From positions 124,001 through 188,000 of the forward strand of contig JAPYPR010000004.1 in assembly GCA_029937545.1 (NCBI GenBank): a DNA stretch of 64,000 nucleotides. The letters are read 5' to 3'. This stretch comes from Erythrobacter sp. GTDB taxonomy: Bacteria; Pseudomonadota; Alphaproteobacteria; Sphingomonadales; Sphingomonadaceae. The translations under genes were made by a program, and so were the position numbers. Under the pieces are notes generated by a model. It was not told the DNA's origin, did not search any database, and saw only the letters and a program-made list of their open reading frames with translations. Below are positions 23,277 to 33,232 of the stretch, piece by piece (the stretch's first letter is position 1; each line of letters opens with the position of its first letter).

Positions 23277-23291
23277 GAACAAGTGGGGAAC
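23277..23291. promoter_or_regulatory. LexA (SOS) box of recA
   Basis: GAAC-AAGTGGG-GAAC exactly fits the alphaproteobacterial LexA operator GAACN7GAAC (GTTCN7GTTC on the other strand). It lies upstream of recA on the minus strand, 79-93 bases before the start codon. A short palindrome (GTTCTCGAAGAAC, 23268-23280) overlaps it. Confidence 0.85.
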
Positions 23292-23337
23292 GAAAATTTT
23301 TTTCCCGGTTTGTTCCAAGCGAGCATTAGTAACGACC

Positions 23338-25815
23338 CTAGCCCCCGCCCTGAGCGGCGAGAACGTCGGCGACCTTGGCATTAATCTGCTGCACGCTGAA
23401 GGGCTTGGCGATGAAGAACATGTTGTCGATGTCGATATCGTTGCGCAGCTGTTCCTCGGCATAACCGGACATGAACAGGATCGGAATTTTCGGTTTAACC
23501 CTACGGATAGCGCGGGCCATCGCCGGGCCGTCCATTGCGGGCATGACCACGTCGGAAACGATGAGATCGAAATTGTCCGACCCGTTGGCGATGGCGGCCA
23601 GTCCCTCTTCTCCGTCAGAAGCTGTGGTGACTGTGTAGCCCGCGCGGGCGAGCGCACGCTCGGCGACGGCGCGGACCATGTCCTCGTCCTCGACAAGTAG
23701 CAGCTTGCCCCCGCCCGACCATTCGCTGGCCTTGGGTTCTGCCTCTTCTTCGCGCCGCATCACGGCGGGCAGTTCGCCGCTGTGGACGGGCAGGTAGATC
23801 GTGAAACGCGCACCGGTGGTGTTGCCGTCCGGCCCGCGCGCATTGTCGGCAAAAATGAAACCGTTCGACTGCTTGACGATACCGTAGACCGTCGAGAGGC
23901 CGAGGCCTGTGCCCTTCCCCTGCTCCTTGGTGGTAAAGAACGGTTCGAAAATCTTGCTGATGAGGTCTTGCGGGATGCCGCCGCCCGTGTCCTGCACGAT
24001 GAGGACCGTGTAGTCGTCCGCGGGCATGATGTCGCTGCCCATCTTGCGCACGTCGCGCGCGGACACGCGGCGTGTGGCGAGCGTGAGGCGACCTTTCCAG
24101 TCCTGCTTCCCGCTTTTCGCGGCATGCGCTTGCATCGCATCGCGGGCATTCACGGCGAGGTTGATAATTACCTGTTCGAGCTGCTGCGGGTCGGCACGCA
24201 CCGGGCCGAGCTCGCGGTCGTGGCGGACGACGAATTCGATCTTGTCGCCCATCAGGCGCTTCAGGAGTTGGCTGACTTCGCTGACCACGTCGGGAAGTTG
24301 GAGCACGACCGGCAGCAGCGTCTGTTGGCGGCTGAAGGCGAGCAGCTGGCGCGTCAGGCTGGCTGCACGGTTCGAGTTCGCCTTGATCTGCTGGATGTCG
24401 TCGTAATCGCTGTCGCCGGGCGTGTGGCGCAGCAGCATGAGATCGCAATAGCCGATGATCGCGGTGAGCACGTTGTTGAAATCATGCGCAACGCCGCCTG
24501 CCAGCTGGCCGACCGCCTGCATCTTGGTGGCCTGCGCGACCTGGCGGCGCAGGCGCTTCTCCTCGGTGGAATCGGTGATCGACAGCAGCACCGCCGCGTC
24601 GCCCAGCCCGCGGATCCCGGCCAGACCAATGGAGACCGGCTCTTCCTTATTGCCCGCGAGGTGCACCGCCATGTCCCCGCTTGAGCTTGCGCCCTTGGCG
24701 AAGCGGCGCACGGTGTCGGCGATGGCGGCCTTATCTTCGCGCACGACGAGATCGGAGGGGAACTGGGGCAGCCCCTGCTCCTCGCGCTCGACTGCGCGCA
24801 AAAAGGCTGCGTTGGCGAACAGGAAGCGCCCGTCGCGGTCGGTCAGCGCGAGGCCCAGCGGAAGCGCCGCGAGCAACGCCTCGAGCTGCGGGATCGCCGC
24901 CTTGCCATTGCCTTCGAAGCCGCCGCCGATCCCGACGGTCCGGTCGATCAGCAGCATCAGCGATGGGGCCTGGTCGGCGTCCTTGGCGCGATTGCCGCGC
25001 TGCAATTCCAGCGGGACATGGATCAGCGTCTGCGGCGAGCCCTGCTGGCCCTCACGCGCGAAGAAGATGCGGTCGCGGTCGTCGGAGCGCAGCAACTGCA
25101 CGAATTCCATGCCGACCAGGGAGGTAGCGGCATCGCCCGTGGCGCGCTCGGCCAGGCCGGAGGTGGCTGCCTGCACGATGCCGTCCGGTGCCACCATCGC
25201 GAGCTCGAGACCGGCCAGCGACATGACCTCGCCGAAAGGCCCTTCGACCCGCTCTGCCAGCCCGTCATAGCTGCGCTCCGGCACGATCTCGGCGAAGCGC
25301 CAAACGAGATAGTCCTCGCCCCGCCCTGCGCGGTCGACATCGAGCCGGAAGCGCTTCTCGACACCCTCGATAGTCAGGAGATCGACGCGCGCACGCCCGT
25401 CGCGCCAGGCTTCGCGCGCGGCGATCAGCAGGCGTTCGGAGGATTTCGGCGCGAAGCCGACTTCAAGCGGCGGCACGGCCTCCCCGAACCAGTCCTCGTA
25501 AGAAGAATTGGCGCAGATCAGCCGGTTGGCCCGGTCGGTGATGGCGACCGCCCGCTTGCTGTCTTCGACTGCAGCCGCCGTCACCGACCAGTCGGGAACG
25601 CCAGCCTCATGCTCGACCGGCCCCGTCCGCAGTCGCGCAACCAGCAGGAGCATGAGCAGGAAAGCGACCAGCGCGCCGCCATAGGCCATCGCGACGACGG
25701 CCTCCCCGCCGACCAGCGCCACCAATGCGATGGAGAGTACGCAGGCGCCCAGCACGCCGAAAATCAGCGGCAACGGCGGGAGGCGTGCGATGGTGTTATC
25801 GTCGGCAGGGGTCAC
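23338..25815 (-). CDS. cckA: Hybrid sensor histidine kinase CckA (cell-cycle kinase)
   Basis: 825 aa. In alphaproteobacteria CckA feeds phosphate through ChpT to CtrA. Two N-terminal membrane spans (about residues 13-65), PAS-like segments ([37 protein letters not shown]), HisKA with [20 protein letters not shown] (His444), an ATPase domain ([36 protein letters not shown]) and a receiver domain with Asp755 ([11 protein letters not shown]). GTG at 25815 was chosen because it overlaps the preceding stop as GTGA; the much longer open frame upstream is antisense-like and overlaps the DUF2062 gene. Its HDFNN motif and REC tail fit CckA. Confidence 0.92.
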   Translation of the reverse strand: MTPADDNTIARLPPLPLIFGVLGACVLSIALVALVGGEAVVAMAYGGALVAFLLMLLLVARLRTGPVEHEAGVPDWSVTAAAVEDSKRAVAITDRANRLICANSSYEDWFGEAVPPLEVGFAPKSSERLLIAAREAWRDGRARVDLLTIEGVEKRFRLDVDRAGRGEDYLVWRFAEIVPERSYDGLAERVEGPFGEVMSLAGLELAMVAPDGIVQAATSGLAERATGDAATSLVGMEFVQLLRSDDRDRIFFAREGQQGSPQTLIHVPLELQRGNRAKDADQAPSLMLLIDRTVGIGGGFEGNGKAAIPQLEALLAALPLGLALTDRDGRFLFANAAFLRAVEREEQGLPQFPSDLVVREDKAAIADTVRRFAKGASSSGDMAVHLAGNKEEPVSIGLAGIRGLGDAAVLLSITDSTEEKRLRRQVAQATKMQAVGQLAGGVAHDFNNVLTAIIGYCDLMLLRHTPGDSDYDDIQQIKANSNRAASLTRQLLAFSRQQTLLPVVLQLPDVVSEVSQLLKRLMGDKIEFVVRHDRELGPVRADPQQLEQVIINLAVNARDAMQAHAAKSGKQDWKGRLTLATRRVSARDVRKMGSDIMPADDYTVLIVQDTGGGIPQDLISKIFEPFFTTKEQGKGTGLGLSTVYGIVKQSNGFIFADNARGPDGNTTGARFTIYLPVHSGELPAVMRREEEAEPKASEWSGGGKLLLVEDEDMVRAVAERALARAGYTVTTASDGEEGLAAIANGSDNFDLIVSDVVMPAMDGPAMARAIRRVKPKIPILFMSGYAEEQLRNDIDIDNMFFIAKPFSVQQINAKVADVLAAQGGG

Positions 25816-26417
25816 TCGCTTGTCTCCGCCAGCCGCTCGTCCATCCTGCGCTCTGCCGCGCGGAGCCGCCGGCGGCGCTTTCCGGCGACGATAAAGCGCC
25901 AGACAAAGCTTGTCAGGACATAACCGAGCGCCGCTCCGACCACCGCAAGTACGACGAAGCCGAAGATCGTCACCAATACGGTCACCCCCACGCCCTCGAA
26001 CATCTCGACCAGCCAAGCCCAGCGGCCGCTCGCTATCTCCTCCTGCGCGGCGCCGCCGGTCATGTCGAGATCGACCCTGAGGATGAACGCGCCGACGCGG
26101 TTGGCGAAAACGGCCCAGATAGGGAAGGTGAACGGATTGGTGATAAAAGTCACCAGTGCCGACAACGGCACGTTCGCGCGCGCCGGCAACGCCATGAAGG
26201 CGGCGAGAAAAATTTGCCCGACCGGAATAATGAAGCCAGCAAAAATCCCCAGCGCCACCCCGCGCGGTACGCTGCGCCGCGTAAAGCGCCACAATTCCGG
26301 CGTCAGGAAGCGGTGAGCGATCGGCTTGAGATACTTGTTCTCGGCAAGCTGCTCGCGCGTGGGCATGTATTTGCGGATCAGATCCGACAGGAAGGTTTTG
26401 GACTTCGGATTGCTCAT
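25812..26417 (-). CDS. DUF2062 membrane protein
   Basis: 201 aa from ATG 26417 (a GTG at 26423 is an alternative). Cytoplasmic basic N terminus, then three to four hydrophobic segments with the family signature PRGVALGIFAGFIIPVGQIF and ITNPFTFPIWAVFANRVGAF, and a Arg-rich C terminus. Function unknown; DUF2062 proteins recur next to envelope or cell-cycle genes. Its stop overlaps the cckA start (GTGA), so cckA translation is probably coupled to it. Confidence 0.88.
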   Translation of the reverse strand: MSNPKSKTFLSDLIRKYMPTREQLAENKYLKPIAHRFLTPELWRFTRRSVPRGVALGIFAGFIIPVGQIFLAAFMALPARANVPLSALVTFITNPFTFPIWAVFANRVGAFILRVDLDMTGGAAQEEIASGRWAWLVEMFEGVGVTVLVTIFGFVVLAVVGAALGYVLTSFVWRFIVAGKRRRRLRAAERRMDERLAETSE

Positions 26418-26550
26418 GACCACATTTCACAGATGCGCTTGCGCTGCGGCGAGTGCAAGGCCAGCTCTCTAGCGCATGACAATGCCCGCGCTCTAGCGCA
26501 CGACGATGACTGCGCAATGGCTATCGACGGTTTTACGAAGGACGAGCCGC

Positions 26551-27033
26551 TCAGCCCTTCTCGCGCATCAGGCGCGCCTTGTCGCGCTTCCAGTCGCGCT
26601 CTTTGATCGTCTGCCGCTTGTCATGCGCCTGCTTGCCCTTGGCGAGCGCCAGTTCGACCTTCGCTCGCCCGGCCGAATTGAAATAGACCGACAGCGGGAC
26701 CAGCGTCATGCCCTTACGCTCGACCGCGCCGAACAACTTCTCGATCTCGCGTGCATGGAGCAGCAGTTTGCGCGGCCGTCGCGGCTCGTGATTGAGCCGG
26801 TTGCCGTGCGAATATTCGGGGATGTTGGCATTGATCAGCCACACCTGCCCGTCACGCACCTCGGCATAGCTTTCCTTGATGCTCGCCTCGCCTGCCCGCA
26901 GCGCCTTGACCTCGGTCCCCTGCAGGGCGAGCCCGGCCTCGAACGTCTCCTCGACATGGTAATCGAACCGCACGCGCCGGTTGTCGGCGACGGTTTTCTG
27001 CTTGTCGAACGTGGCGGGTTTGGGACGGGCCAT
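26551..27033 (-). CDS. smpB: SsrA-binding protein SmpB
   Basis: 160 aa tmRNA-binding protein for trans-translation. [61 protein letters not shown] and the basic tail [20 protein letters not shown] are the standard SmpB blocks. No tmRNA gene is visible nearby. Located 45 bases after the dapA stop, so dapA-smpB is probably one transcript, as in many alphaproteobacteria. Confidence 0.97.
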   Translation of the reverse strand: MARPKPATFDKQKTVADNRRVRFDYHVEETFEAGLALQGTEVKALRAGEASIKESYAEVRDGQVWLINANIPEYSHGNRLNHEPRRPRKLLLHAREIEKLFGAVERKGMTLVPLSVYFNSAGRAKVELALAKGKQAHDKRQTIKERDWKRDKARLMREKG

Positions 27034-27078
27034 AGGGTGGGCGCATCTAAGGTCGCAGTGCGCAAAAGGAAAGGGCGG

Positions 27079-27960
27079 TCAGATCAGCCCGGCAATTTCC
27101 AGCGCCTCGTCCACGGCCCTACGGCTTTCATCGCTGGCGTTGCACAGCGGCAGGCGCACGTCTTCGGAAAACCAGTCGTGGACGCGGCTCAGAGCGTATT
27201 TGACCGGCGCCGGGCTTGCGTCGGAGAACATGGCGTAGTGCAGCGGGAACAGGCGGTCGTTTATCTCGCGAGCCTTGATGAGGTCCGCCGCTGCAATCGC
27301 CTCATGAAATTCCGCGCATAGCGCCGGGGCGACGTTGGCCGTCACCGAGATGCACCCTGCCCCGCCTGCCGCCGAATGCGGGAGCCACAATTCGTCATTG
27401 CCGGACAGCTGGCAGAAATCGTGGTCCAGCCCCATCCGGTGATCGGCCACCCGCGACAGGTCGCCGCTGGCGTCCTTGATAGCGACGATCTGCTTGGGGA
27501 ACTTGCGGACCAGCTCGACCACGGTTTCGTCCTCGATATCGGTGACGGTGCGGCCGGGGACGTTGTAGAGCACAATCGGCAGGTCGCTGTTTTCGGCGAG
27601 GAAGCTGAAATGCGCGATCAGCCCCGCCTGGCTCGGGCGGTTGTAATAGGGCGCGACGCACAGGCCCGCAGCGGCACCGGCCTTCTTGGCGAAGTTCATG
27701 TGCAGCAGCGCATTGCGCGTATCGTTGCTGCCGCAGCCGGCGATCACCGGCACGCGACCCGCGGCCTGCTCGATGCAGACCTCCACCACCCGGTGATGCT
27801 CCGCATTGGAGATCGTGGAGGCCTCGCCCGTGGTCCCGCACGGCACCAGCGCCTTGCTGCCATTGTCGATCTGCCAGTCGACCAGGCGGCGGAAAGCCTT
27901 CTCGTCGAACGCTCCGTCGCGGAAAGGAGTCGCCAGAGCCGGAATCGAGCCAGTGAACAT
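27079..27960 (-). CDS. dapA: 4-hydroxy-tetrahydrodipicolinate synthase
   Basis: 293 aa TIM-barrel aldolase condensing pyruvate with aspartate semialdehyde in lysine/diaminopimelate synthesis. LVPCGTTGEASTIS (substrate loop), GCGSNDTRNAL, VAPYYNRPSQAGLIAHF (catalytic Tyr), YNVPGRTVTDI, and the Schiff-base Lys in IVAIKDASGDLSRV are all present. Length normal. Upstream 94 bases separate it from the divergent transglycosylase gene. Confidence 0.97.
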   Translation of the reverse strand: MFTGSIPALATPFRDGAFDEKAFRRLVDWQIDNGSKALVPCGTTGEASTISNAEHHRVVEVCIEQAAGRVPVIAGCGSNDTRNALLHMNFAKKAGAAAGLCVAPYYNRPSQAGLIAHFSFLAENSDLPIVLYNVPGRTVTDIEDETVVELVRKFPKQIVAIKDASGDLSRVADHRMGLDHDFCQLSGNDELWLPHSAAGGAGCISVTANVAPALCAEFHEAIAAADLIKAREINDRLFPLHYAMFSDASPAPVKYALSRVHDWFSEDVRLPLCNASDESRRAVDEALEIAGLI

Positions 27961-28053
27961 TTACGGAAGTCCTGCGTTAGATACATGACATCTCGCGAGA
28001 AATCGCGAGACGGGATTTTTCATTCAGCGCCTGATAAGGAGCCGGGAGCCATT

Positions 28054-29991
28054 ATGTCCAGCATGGGCAAGACAACAGCAATCACTTCGATCCTCCTCGC
28101 AACCGCCGCTTTCGTGTTGCCGGCCACCGCGTCGGCACAGAGCGACGGGCGTAGCACCATGGTGGCGCAGCAGCCCGCGCGGATCGATGCGGCGATTGCA
28201 CAGTGGGAATATCTCACCAAGCGCGACGATCTATCGTTCGGCTCCTACGCCAATTTTATCACCACCTATCCGGACTTCCCCAAAAAAGATCTGCTGCAGC
28301 GCCGCGCGGAAAACGCGCTCGATAGCGAAGCTGCCTCGCCGGAGGCTTTGGTGGACTTTTTCGACAAGCATCCACCGCTGACCAATAGCGGCCGCGCGCG
28401 GTATGCGCTGGCGCTGGCTTCGATGGACCGGCCCGAGGCACTGGAAATGGCGCGCGAGGCGTGGCGCAATGGCACCATGAGCGGCCCGGCAGAGCTTTAT
28501 CTCGTGGGCCTCTTCGGCAGCCGCTTTGCGCCCGAAGATCACGATGCCCGGATGGATGCGCTGCTGTGGCAGGGCAATCTCGAAGCCGCTTCACGCCATA
28601 TCGCGCGCGTTTCGCCAGCCTATCGCCAGATGGCGCAGGCGCGCATGTCGCTGCTCGGCGGCTCGATGGGCTCGGCGCCGCAGGACGCGATGAGCGATGC
28701 GGGCTATGTCTACAATCTGACCAAGTACTACCGCAGCTCGGGCCAGCCGCTCCAGGCGGTGAACCTGCTGGGCAATCGCGCGAATTTCAATGCACCTGCA
28801 TTCGACGGCGACGCCTTTATCAGCGAGGCACTGGCTGTCGCGAAGAGCGCGGGCGCTCCGAGCCAGGCGGTCGCCATCGCCTCCAAGGTGGACGATTTCT
28901 TCGCGCCGGGGACCGACATTTCCGAAGGGTCCTTCACCCTGCGCGACAAATATACCGACCTCATGTGGCTCGGTGGCACGAAGGCGCTCTGGTCCATGGG
29001 TGACGGCAATCGAGCCGCGCCGCTGTTCTATCGCTACGGCACCGCCGCCCAGACGCCGCTGACCCGCTCGAAGGGCTTCTTCTGGGCGGGACGTGCTGCG
29101 GCCCGTGCGGGCGACCGGGCCGGGGCGCAGCGCTATTGGGAGATGGCGGCCGAATATCCGGAATGGTATTATGGCCAGCTCGCACTTAGCGAACTGGGCC
29201 GTCCGATGCCGACCTTCGCCGCCCTGCCCCAGCCGCAGTCGTCGCCCGAGCAGCGCGCCGCTTTCGACAGCGATCCGCTGACGCAGGCCATCCGCGCGCT
29301 TTCGCGCAACCGGCAGGACTGGCGCACGGAGCGTGCGTTCTTCGAAGCGGTCGCCGAGAAGGCAGACACGCCTCCAGAAATGGCGCTGGTCGGCGAACTC
29401 GCGCGGCAGACCGGCCTCGAGGAATTGGCCGTCGTTGCAGGTCTTATCGCGGGCGAGCACGGCCTCAAGGGCTACGAGCGGATCGGCTTCCCGACGGTGC
29501 AAACGCATAGCGGCGCGAACTGGACCATGGTCCACGCCATCGCGCGGCAAGAGAGCGAATTCGACCGCACCCGCGTCAGCCACGCCGGTGCGCGCGGAAT
29601 GATGCAGCTGATGCCCGGCACGGCGCGCGAGGAAGCTGGCAAGATCGGCGTCGCTTATATGTCGGCCGATCTGACCGCGAATCCCAGCTACAACATCCGC
29701 CTCGGCGATGCGCACTTTGCGCGGCTGATGGACCGCTACAACGGAGCTTACCCGCTCGCCATCGCGGCCTATAATGCCGGCCCCGGCCGGGTGAACGAGT
29801 GGCTGCGCCTCAATGGCGATCCGCGCACCGGCACAGTCGACTGGGTGACCTGGATCGAGCAGATCCCGTCGAATTTCGAGACCCGCTACTACGTCATGCG
29901 CGTGATCGGAAATGCGGTCGCCTATGCCAATATGTATCCTGACAAATCCACCGCCCGCCAGCGCGATATCGCGAGTTACCTGCCGCGATAG
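28054..29991 (+). CDS. Soluble lytic murein transglycosylase (Slt family)
   Basis: 645 aa periplasmic peptidoglycan lyase producing 1,6-anhydro-muropeptides. Signal peptide (TSILLATAAFVLPATASAQS), a long alpha-superhelical region (residues about 45-470) and a C-terminal SLT domain: ARQESEFDRTRVSHAGARGM with catalytic Glu500, MQLMPGTAREEAGK, NIRLGDAHFARLMDRYNG, AIAAYNAGPGRVNEWL and FETRYYVMRVIGN. ATG 28054 has a purine-rich ribosome-binding site; ATG 28063 is an alternative. Divergent from dapA. Confidence 0.93.
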   Translation: MSSMGKTTAITSILLATAAFVLPATASAQSDGRSTMVAQQPARIDAAIAQWEYLTKRDDLSFGSYANFITTYPDFPKKDLLQRRAENALDSEAASPEALVDFFDKHPPLTNSGRARYALALASMDRPEALEMAREAWRNGTMSGPAELYLVGLFGSRFAPEDHDARMDALLWQGNLEAASRHIARVSPAYRQMAQARMSLLGGSMGSAPQDAMSDAGYVYNLTKYYRSSGQPLQAVNLLGNRANFNAPAFDGDAFISEALAVAKSAGAPSQAVAIASKVDDFFAPGTDISEGSFTLRDKYTDLMWLGGTKALWSMGDGNRAAPLFYRYGTAAQTPLTRSKGFFWAGRAAARAGDRAGAQRYWEMAAEYPEWYYGQLALSELGRPMPTFAALPQPQSSPEQRAAFDSDPLTQAIRALSRNRQDWRTERAFFEAVAEKADTPPEMALVGELARQTGLEELAVVAGLIAGEHGLKGYERIGFPTVQTHSGANWTMVHAIARQESEFDRTRVSHAGARGMMQLMPGTAREEAGKIGVAYMSADLTANPSYNIRLGDAHFARLMDRYNGAYPLAIAAYNAGPGRVNEWLRLNGDPRTGTVDWVTWIEQIPSNFETRYYVMRVIGNAVAYANMYPDKSTARQRDIASYLPR

Positions 29992-30011
29992 AATGCGCTA
30001 GGGGCGAGCCG

Positions 30012-30503
30012 ATGGGCGCGCAGAAATCCGTTCCGGGCAATCCGATCACGCCGGCAGGCTACGCTGCGCTGCGTGCGCGGTACGATTACCTACTCGGTAC
30101 CGAGCGACCGGAGATCGTCGAGATCGTGAGCTGGGCCGCCGGGAACGGTGACCGCAGCGAGAACGGCGACTATCTTTATGGCTGCAAGCGGATGCGGGAG
30201 ATCGACCGCGAACTCGGCTACCTCTCGCGCCGGATGAAGGCCGCGCGGGTAATCGACCCTGCCGAGCAACCCGACAAGTCCCGCGCTTTCTTCGGCGCGA
30301 CCATCACACTCGCGGACGAGGACGATGTCGAAAAGACCATCACATTGGTCGGTGACGACGAGCAGGATGCCAGTGCCGGGAGGATTGGCTGGTCCTCCCC
30401 CCTCGCCCGGGCGCTGAAAGGCGCATCGGTCGGGGATTTGCGTCTCGTGAGCCTTCCCGGCGGCAACCGCGAGTGGGAAGTGGTCGCTATCGACTATGCG
30501 TAG
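30012..30503 (+). CDS. greB: Transcription elongation factor GreB
   Basis: 163 aa RNA polymerase secondary-channel factor that stimulates transcript cleavage. N-terminal coiled-coil domain (NPITPAGYAALRARYDYLLG; EIVSWAAGNGDRSENGDYLY with the acidic tip D-SEN-D) and a C-terminal FKBP-like domain ending in NREWEVVAIDY. The YLLGTERPEIVEIVSWAAGN pattern is the GreB rather than GreA version. It starts 20 bases after the transglycosylase and overlaps the next gene by 8 bases. Confidence 0.93.
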   Translation: MGAQKSVPGNPITPAGYAALRARYDYLLGTERPEIVEIVSWAAGNGDRSENGDYLYGCKRMREIDRELGYLSRRMKAARVIDPAEQPDKSRAFFGATITLADEDDVEKTITLVGDDEQDASAGRIGWSSPLARALKGASVGDLRLVSLPGGNREWEVVAIDYA

Positions 30504-30978
30504 AGCGCTGGCCCTCGCCCTGCTCGGCCTTGCAAGCCCGCTGGCAGCGAAGGACAGCCTCGGCGTTTTCTCCGACTGGGCCGCCTTCCGCGATCCCTCG
30601 GTGCCGCGCTGCTACGCCATCGCCAAGCCGACGCCGAGCCGCCTCTCGCGGGATAACGCACCCTTCGCCACGATCGGTACCTGGCCGCGCCGCCAGATCC
30701 GCGGGCAGGTGCATTTCCGCCTGTCGCGCATGCTGGCGAAGAACCCGTCGATACAGCTGCGCATCGGTTCGCAGCGCTTTGAACTGACCGGCGGTGGCGG
30801 CGATGCCTGGGCGAAGGAACGGAGGATGGACGCGGCGATCGTCGCCGCTATGCGCTCGGCGCAAAGCATGACGATCCGCGCGACCGACAGTCGCGGACGC
30901 CGCTTTTCGAACACCTACTCGCTGTCCGGCGCGGCCACTGCGATGGATGCAGCCACACTCGCCTGCTCCCGGCGCTGA
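30496..30978 (+). CDS. Secreted hypothetical protein (IalB-like pattern)
   Basis: 160 aa with a signal peptide (MRRALALALLGLASPLAAKD, predicted cleavage after AAK or AA). The mature part has FSDWAAFRDPSVPRCYAIAK, which loosely recalls the invasion-associated locus B family (WxvxC pattern), and two Cys near residues 39 and 157. Weak family match, periplasmic location inferred. Overlaps greB by 8 bases, so it is co-translated with it. Confidence 0.8.
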   Translation: MRRALALALLGLASPLAAKDSLGVFSDWAAFRDPSVPRCYAIAKPTPSRLSRDNAPFATIGTWPRRQIRGQVHFRLSRMLAKNPSIQLRIGSQRFELTGGGGDAWAKERRMDAAIVAAMRSAQSMTIRATDSRGRRFSNTYSLSGAATAMDAATLACSRR

Positions 30979-30983
30979 TGCGA

Positions 30984-31021
30984 AAAGGGGCCGGCAACGC
31001 CCTGCGCTGCCGACCCCGTTC
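30984..31021. terminator. Bidirectional terminator between convergent genes
   Basis: Stem GGGGCCGGCA (30987-30996) / TGCCGACCCC (31008-31017) with one mismatch. On the minus strand it is followed by TTTT, and on the plus strand by GTTCTT. It sits between the greB-linked gene and the outer-membrane protein gene, which converge. Confidence 0.75.
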
Positions 31022-31038
31022 TTCGGTACGACTTCAGC

Positions 31039-31707
31039 TTAGAAGCGGTAGCCGAAGCCGAGCATCACCTGGTGACGGTCGAGGTCGGTCTCGCCCAAGT
31101 CGACATCCGGCGAGTCGCCTTCGAAATCGAGCTCCGCTTCGCTGTAATTCGAATAGCGGTATTCGAGCTTCGCGAAAGTGTTCTCGTTGAGCGCGTATTC
31201 CGCACCCGCACCCACGCGGAATCCGTCGGTATCGATCTTGGCGCGGAATTCGTCACCATCGAACGAGCTGTTCACGTTGTAGCGGGCGTTCGTGTAACCG
31301 CCCTTCACGTAAAGCAGCATGTCCGGATTCGCGAGAATACCGGCGCGCGCGCCGACATAGATGTCGCGGCCCGCATTCACATCCCCTAGGCCGAAGAATT
31401 CGCCATCGGCGCCGTCAAACTCGACGTCGGCGCTGGAATCGGTCAGTTCGCCTTCGAGGCCGAGGACGACGCCGCCTGCATTGAAGTCGTAACCGATGCC
31501 AACGCCATAGGTAACGCCATCGATCGACTGGTCGTTATCTTCGTTGACATCGTCGTCGATGTCGCTGCCGGCCTTGCTGACGTCATAGCCGACGAGCGCT
31601 TCGACGCGCGGTCCGGTGAAGGTGCCGTCCGTCGCGTCCTGAGCGGCGGCGGGCGATGCGATGGCCGCCACCGAAGCGGCTGCGAAAAGTGCGACTGTCT
31701 TTTTCAT
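31039..31707 (-). CDS. Outer-membrane beta-barrel protein (Opa/OmpA-like porin family)
   Basis: 222 aa. Signal peptide MKKTVALFAAASVAAIASPA ending AAA-Q. Mature part alternates short amphipathic strands (RVEALVGYDVSKAG, VGIGYDFNAGGVVLGLEGEL, YVGARAGILANPDMLLYVKG, RVGAGAEYALNENTFAKLEY) and ends HQVMLGFGYRF with the terminal Phe required for BAM insertion. An eight-stranded barrel is likely. Asp-rich loops suggest Ca2+ or surface exposure. ATG 31707 has a ribosome-binding site (ACGGAG); the longer open frame upstream is not coding-like. Confidence 0.9.
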   Translation of the reverse strand: MKKTVALFAAASVAAIASPAAAQDATDGTFTGPRVEALVGYDVSKAGSDIDDDVNEDNDQSIDGVTYGVGIGYDFNAGGVVLGLEGELTDSSADVEFDGADGEFFGLGDVNAGRDIYVGARAGILANPDMLLYVKGGYTNARYNVNSSFDGDEFRAKIDTDGFRVGAGAEYALNENTFAKLEYRYSNYSEAELDFEGDSPDVDLGETDLDRHQVMLGFGYRF

Positions 31708-31986
31708 TCTTAGTACTCCGTTCTTATCGACGCCGCTCCATGAGCAGCGTGGACTTCGAAAACGGCGCAAGACCGCACGCAGTTCCATTAACCTTGCACA
31801 ACAAGAAAGTGTTGCATCCGCGACACAATCTTGCGCCAAGGTGTGCCGCTTCATCGACCGAATGCAGGCGCAAACAAATAGCGCCCAATTCACGACGAAC
31901 GGTTGGAACCCAAGGGCACCAAAGCGATTTGGCGCGTCCGTTCCATCTGGCCAAAAAGCGCTGACACGCCTATATGCGCCGTTCCC

Positions 31987-33228
31987 ATGGCCGATACGAC
32001 ACTCATGAGCATCCCCGGGCAGGTGGACCCGGTTCCCGTCGCCCGCGACATAACGCCGCGCGCCGATGGCCGCACCGATCTGATCGGGCTCCCGAAAGAC
32101 CGCATCCGCCAGCTGTTCGCCGAGGCGGGCCTCGATCCCAAGCAGGCGAAACTGCGTGCCAAGCAGGTGTTCCACTGGCTATACCATCGCGGCGTGACCG
32201 ATTTCGAGGCGATGACCGACATCGCCAAGACCATGCGCCCGTGGCTGGCCCAGCGTTTCGTGATCGGTCGCCCCGAAGTGGTCGAGGCCCAGCATTCGAC
32301 CGACGGCACGCGCAAATGGCTGCTCAAGACCGCCGACGGGCACGAGTTCGAGATGGTCTTCATCCCCGATGCGGATCGCGGAACGCTGTGCGTGTCGAGC
32401 CAGGTCGGCTGCACGCTCAATTGCCGGTTCTGCCACACCGGCACGATGAAGCTGGTGCGCAACCTGACACCGGGAGAAATCGTCGGACAGGTCATGCTGG
32501 CGCGCGATGCGCTGGGCGAATGGCCCAAGGGCTCGATGGCGGGCTTGGACGAGGCCGAGGACGAGGGCCACTACACTTCCGATGGTCGCCTGCTGACGAA
32601 CATCGTGATGATGGGCATGGGCGAACCCCTCTATAATTTCGACAACGTGAAAGGTGCGCTCAAGTTGGTGATGGACGGCGACGGCCTCGCCCTGTCCAAG
32701 CGGCGCATCACGCTGTCGACCAGCGGCGTCGTGCCGATGATGGACCGCTGTGGCGAGGAAATCGGCGTCAATCTGGCCGTCTCGCTCCACGCGGTGACCA
32801 AGGAAATCCGCGACGAGATCGTGCCGCTCAACAAGAAGTACGGCATCGAGGAATTGCTGCAGGCCTGCGCCGATTATCCCGGCGCCAGCAATGCCCGCCG
32901 CATCACTTTCGAATATGTGATGCTGAAGGACAAGAACGATACCGACGAACATGCGCGCGAACTCGTTCGCCTGCTCAAGCAGTACAAGCTGCCCGCCAAG
33001 GTGAACCTGATCCCGTTCAACCCCTGGCCCGGCGCTGCCTACGACACCTCGACGCCCCAGCGGGTGAAGCGCTTCTCCGACATCGTGTTCGAGGGTGGTA
33101 TCTCTGCCCCCGTCCGCACGCCCCGCGGCCGCGACATCGATGCGGCCTGCGGCCAGCTGAAGACGGCGGCCGAAAAGAAGAGCCGTGCCCAGCGCGACCG
33201 CGAGGCGGCCGAGGCAATCGAAGCGTAG
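31987..33228 (+). CDS. rlmN: 23S rRNA / tRNA adenine-C2 methyltransferase RlmN
   Basis: 413 aa radical-SAM enzyme methylating C2 of A2503 in 23S rRNA and A37 in tRNA. Fe-S motif [19 protein letters not shown] (CxxxCxxC), [36 protein letters not shown], and [16 protein letters not shown]. The N terminus is taken as [12 protein letters not shown] (ATG 31987); a more internal ATG at 32005 is possible, and the open frame further upstream lies in the intergenic region. Confidence 0.95.
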   Translation: MADTTLMSIPGQVDPVPVARDITPRADGRTDLIGLPKDRIRQLFAEAGLDPKQAKLRAKQVFHWLYHRGVTDFEAMTDIAKTMRPWLAQRFVIGRPEVVEAQHSTDGTRKWLLKTADGHEFEMVFIPDADRGTLCVSSQVGCTLNCRFCHTGTMKLVRNLTPGEIVGQVMLARDALGEWPKGSMAGLDEAEDEGHYTSDGRLLTNIVMMGMGEPLYNFDNVKGALKLVMDGDGLALSKRRITLSTSGVVPMMDRCGEEIGVNLAVSLHAVTKEIRDEIVPLNKKYGIEELLQACADYPGASNARRITFEYVMLKDKNDTDEHARELVRLLKQYKLPAKVNLIPFNPWPGAAYDTSTPQRVKRFSDIVFEGGISAPVRTPRGRDIDAACGQLKTAAEKKSRAQRDREAAEAIEA

Positions 33229-33232
33229 GTCC

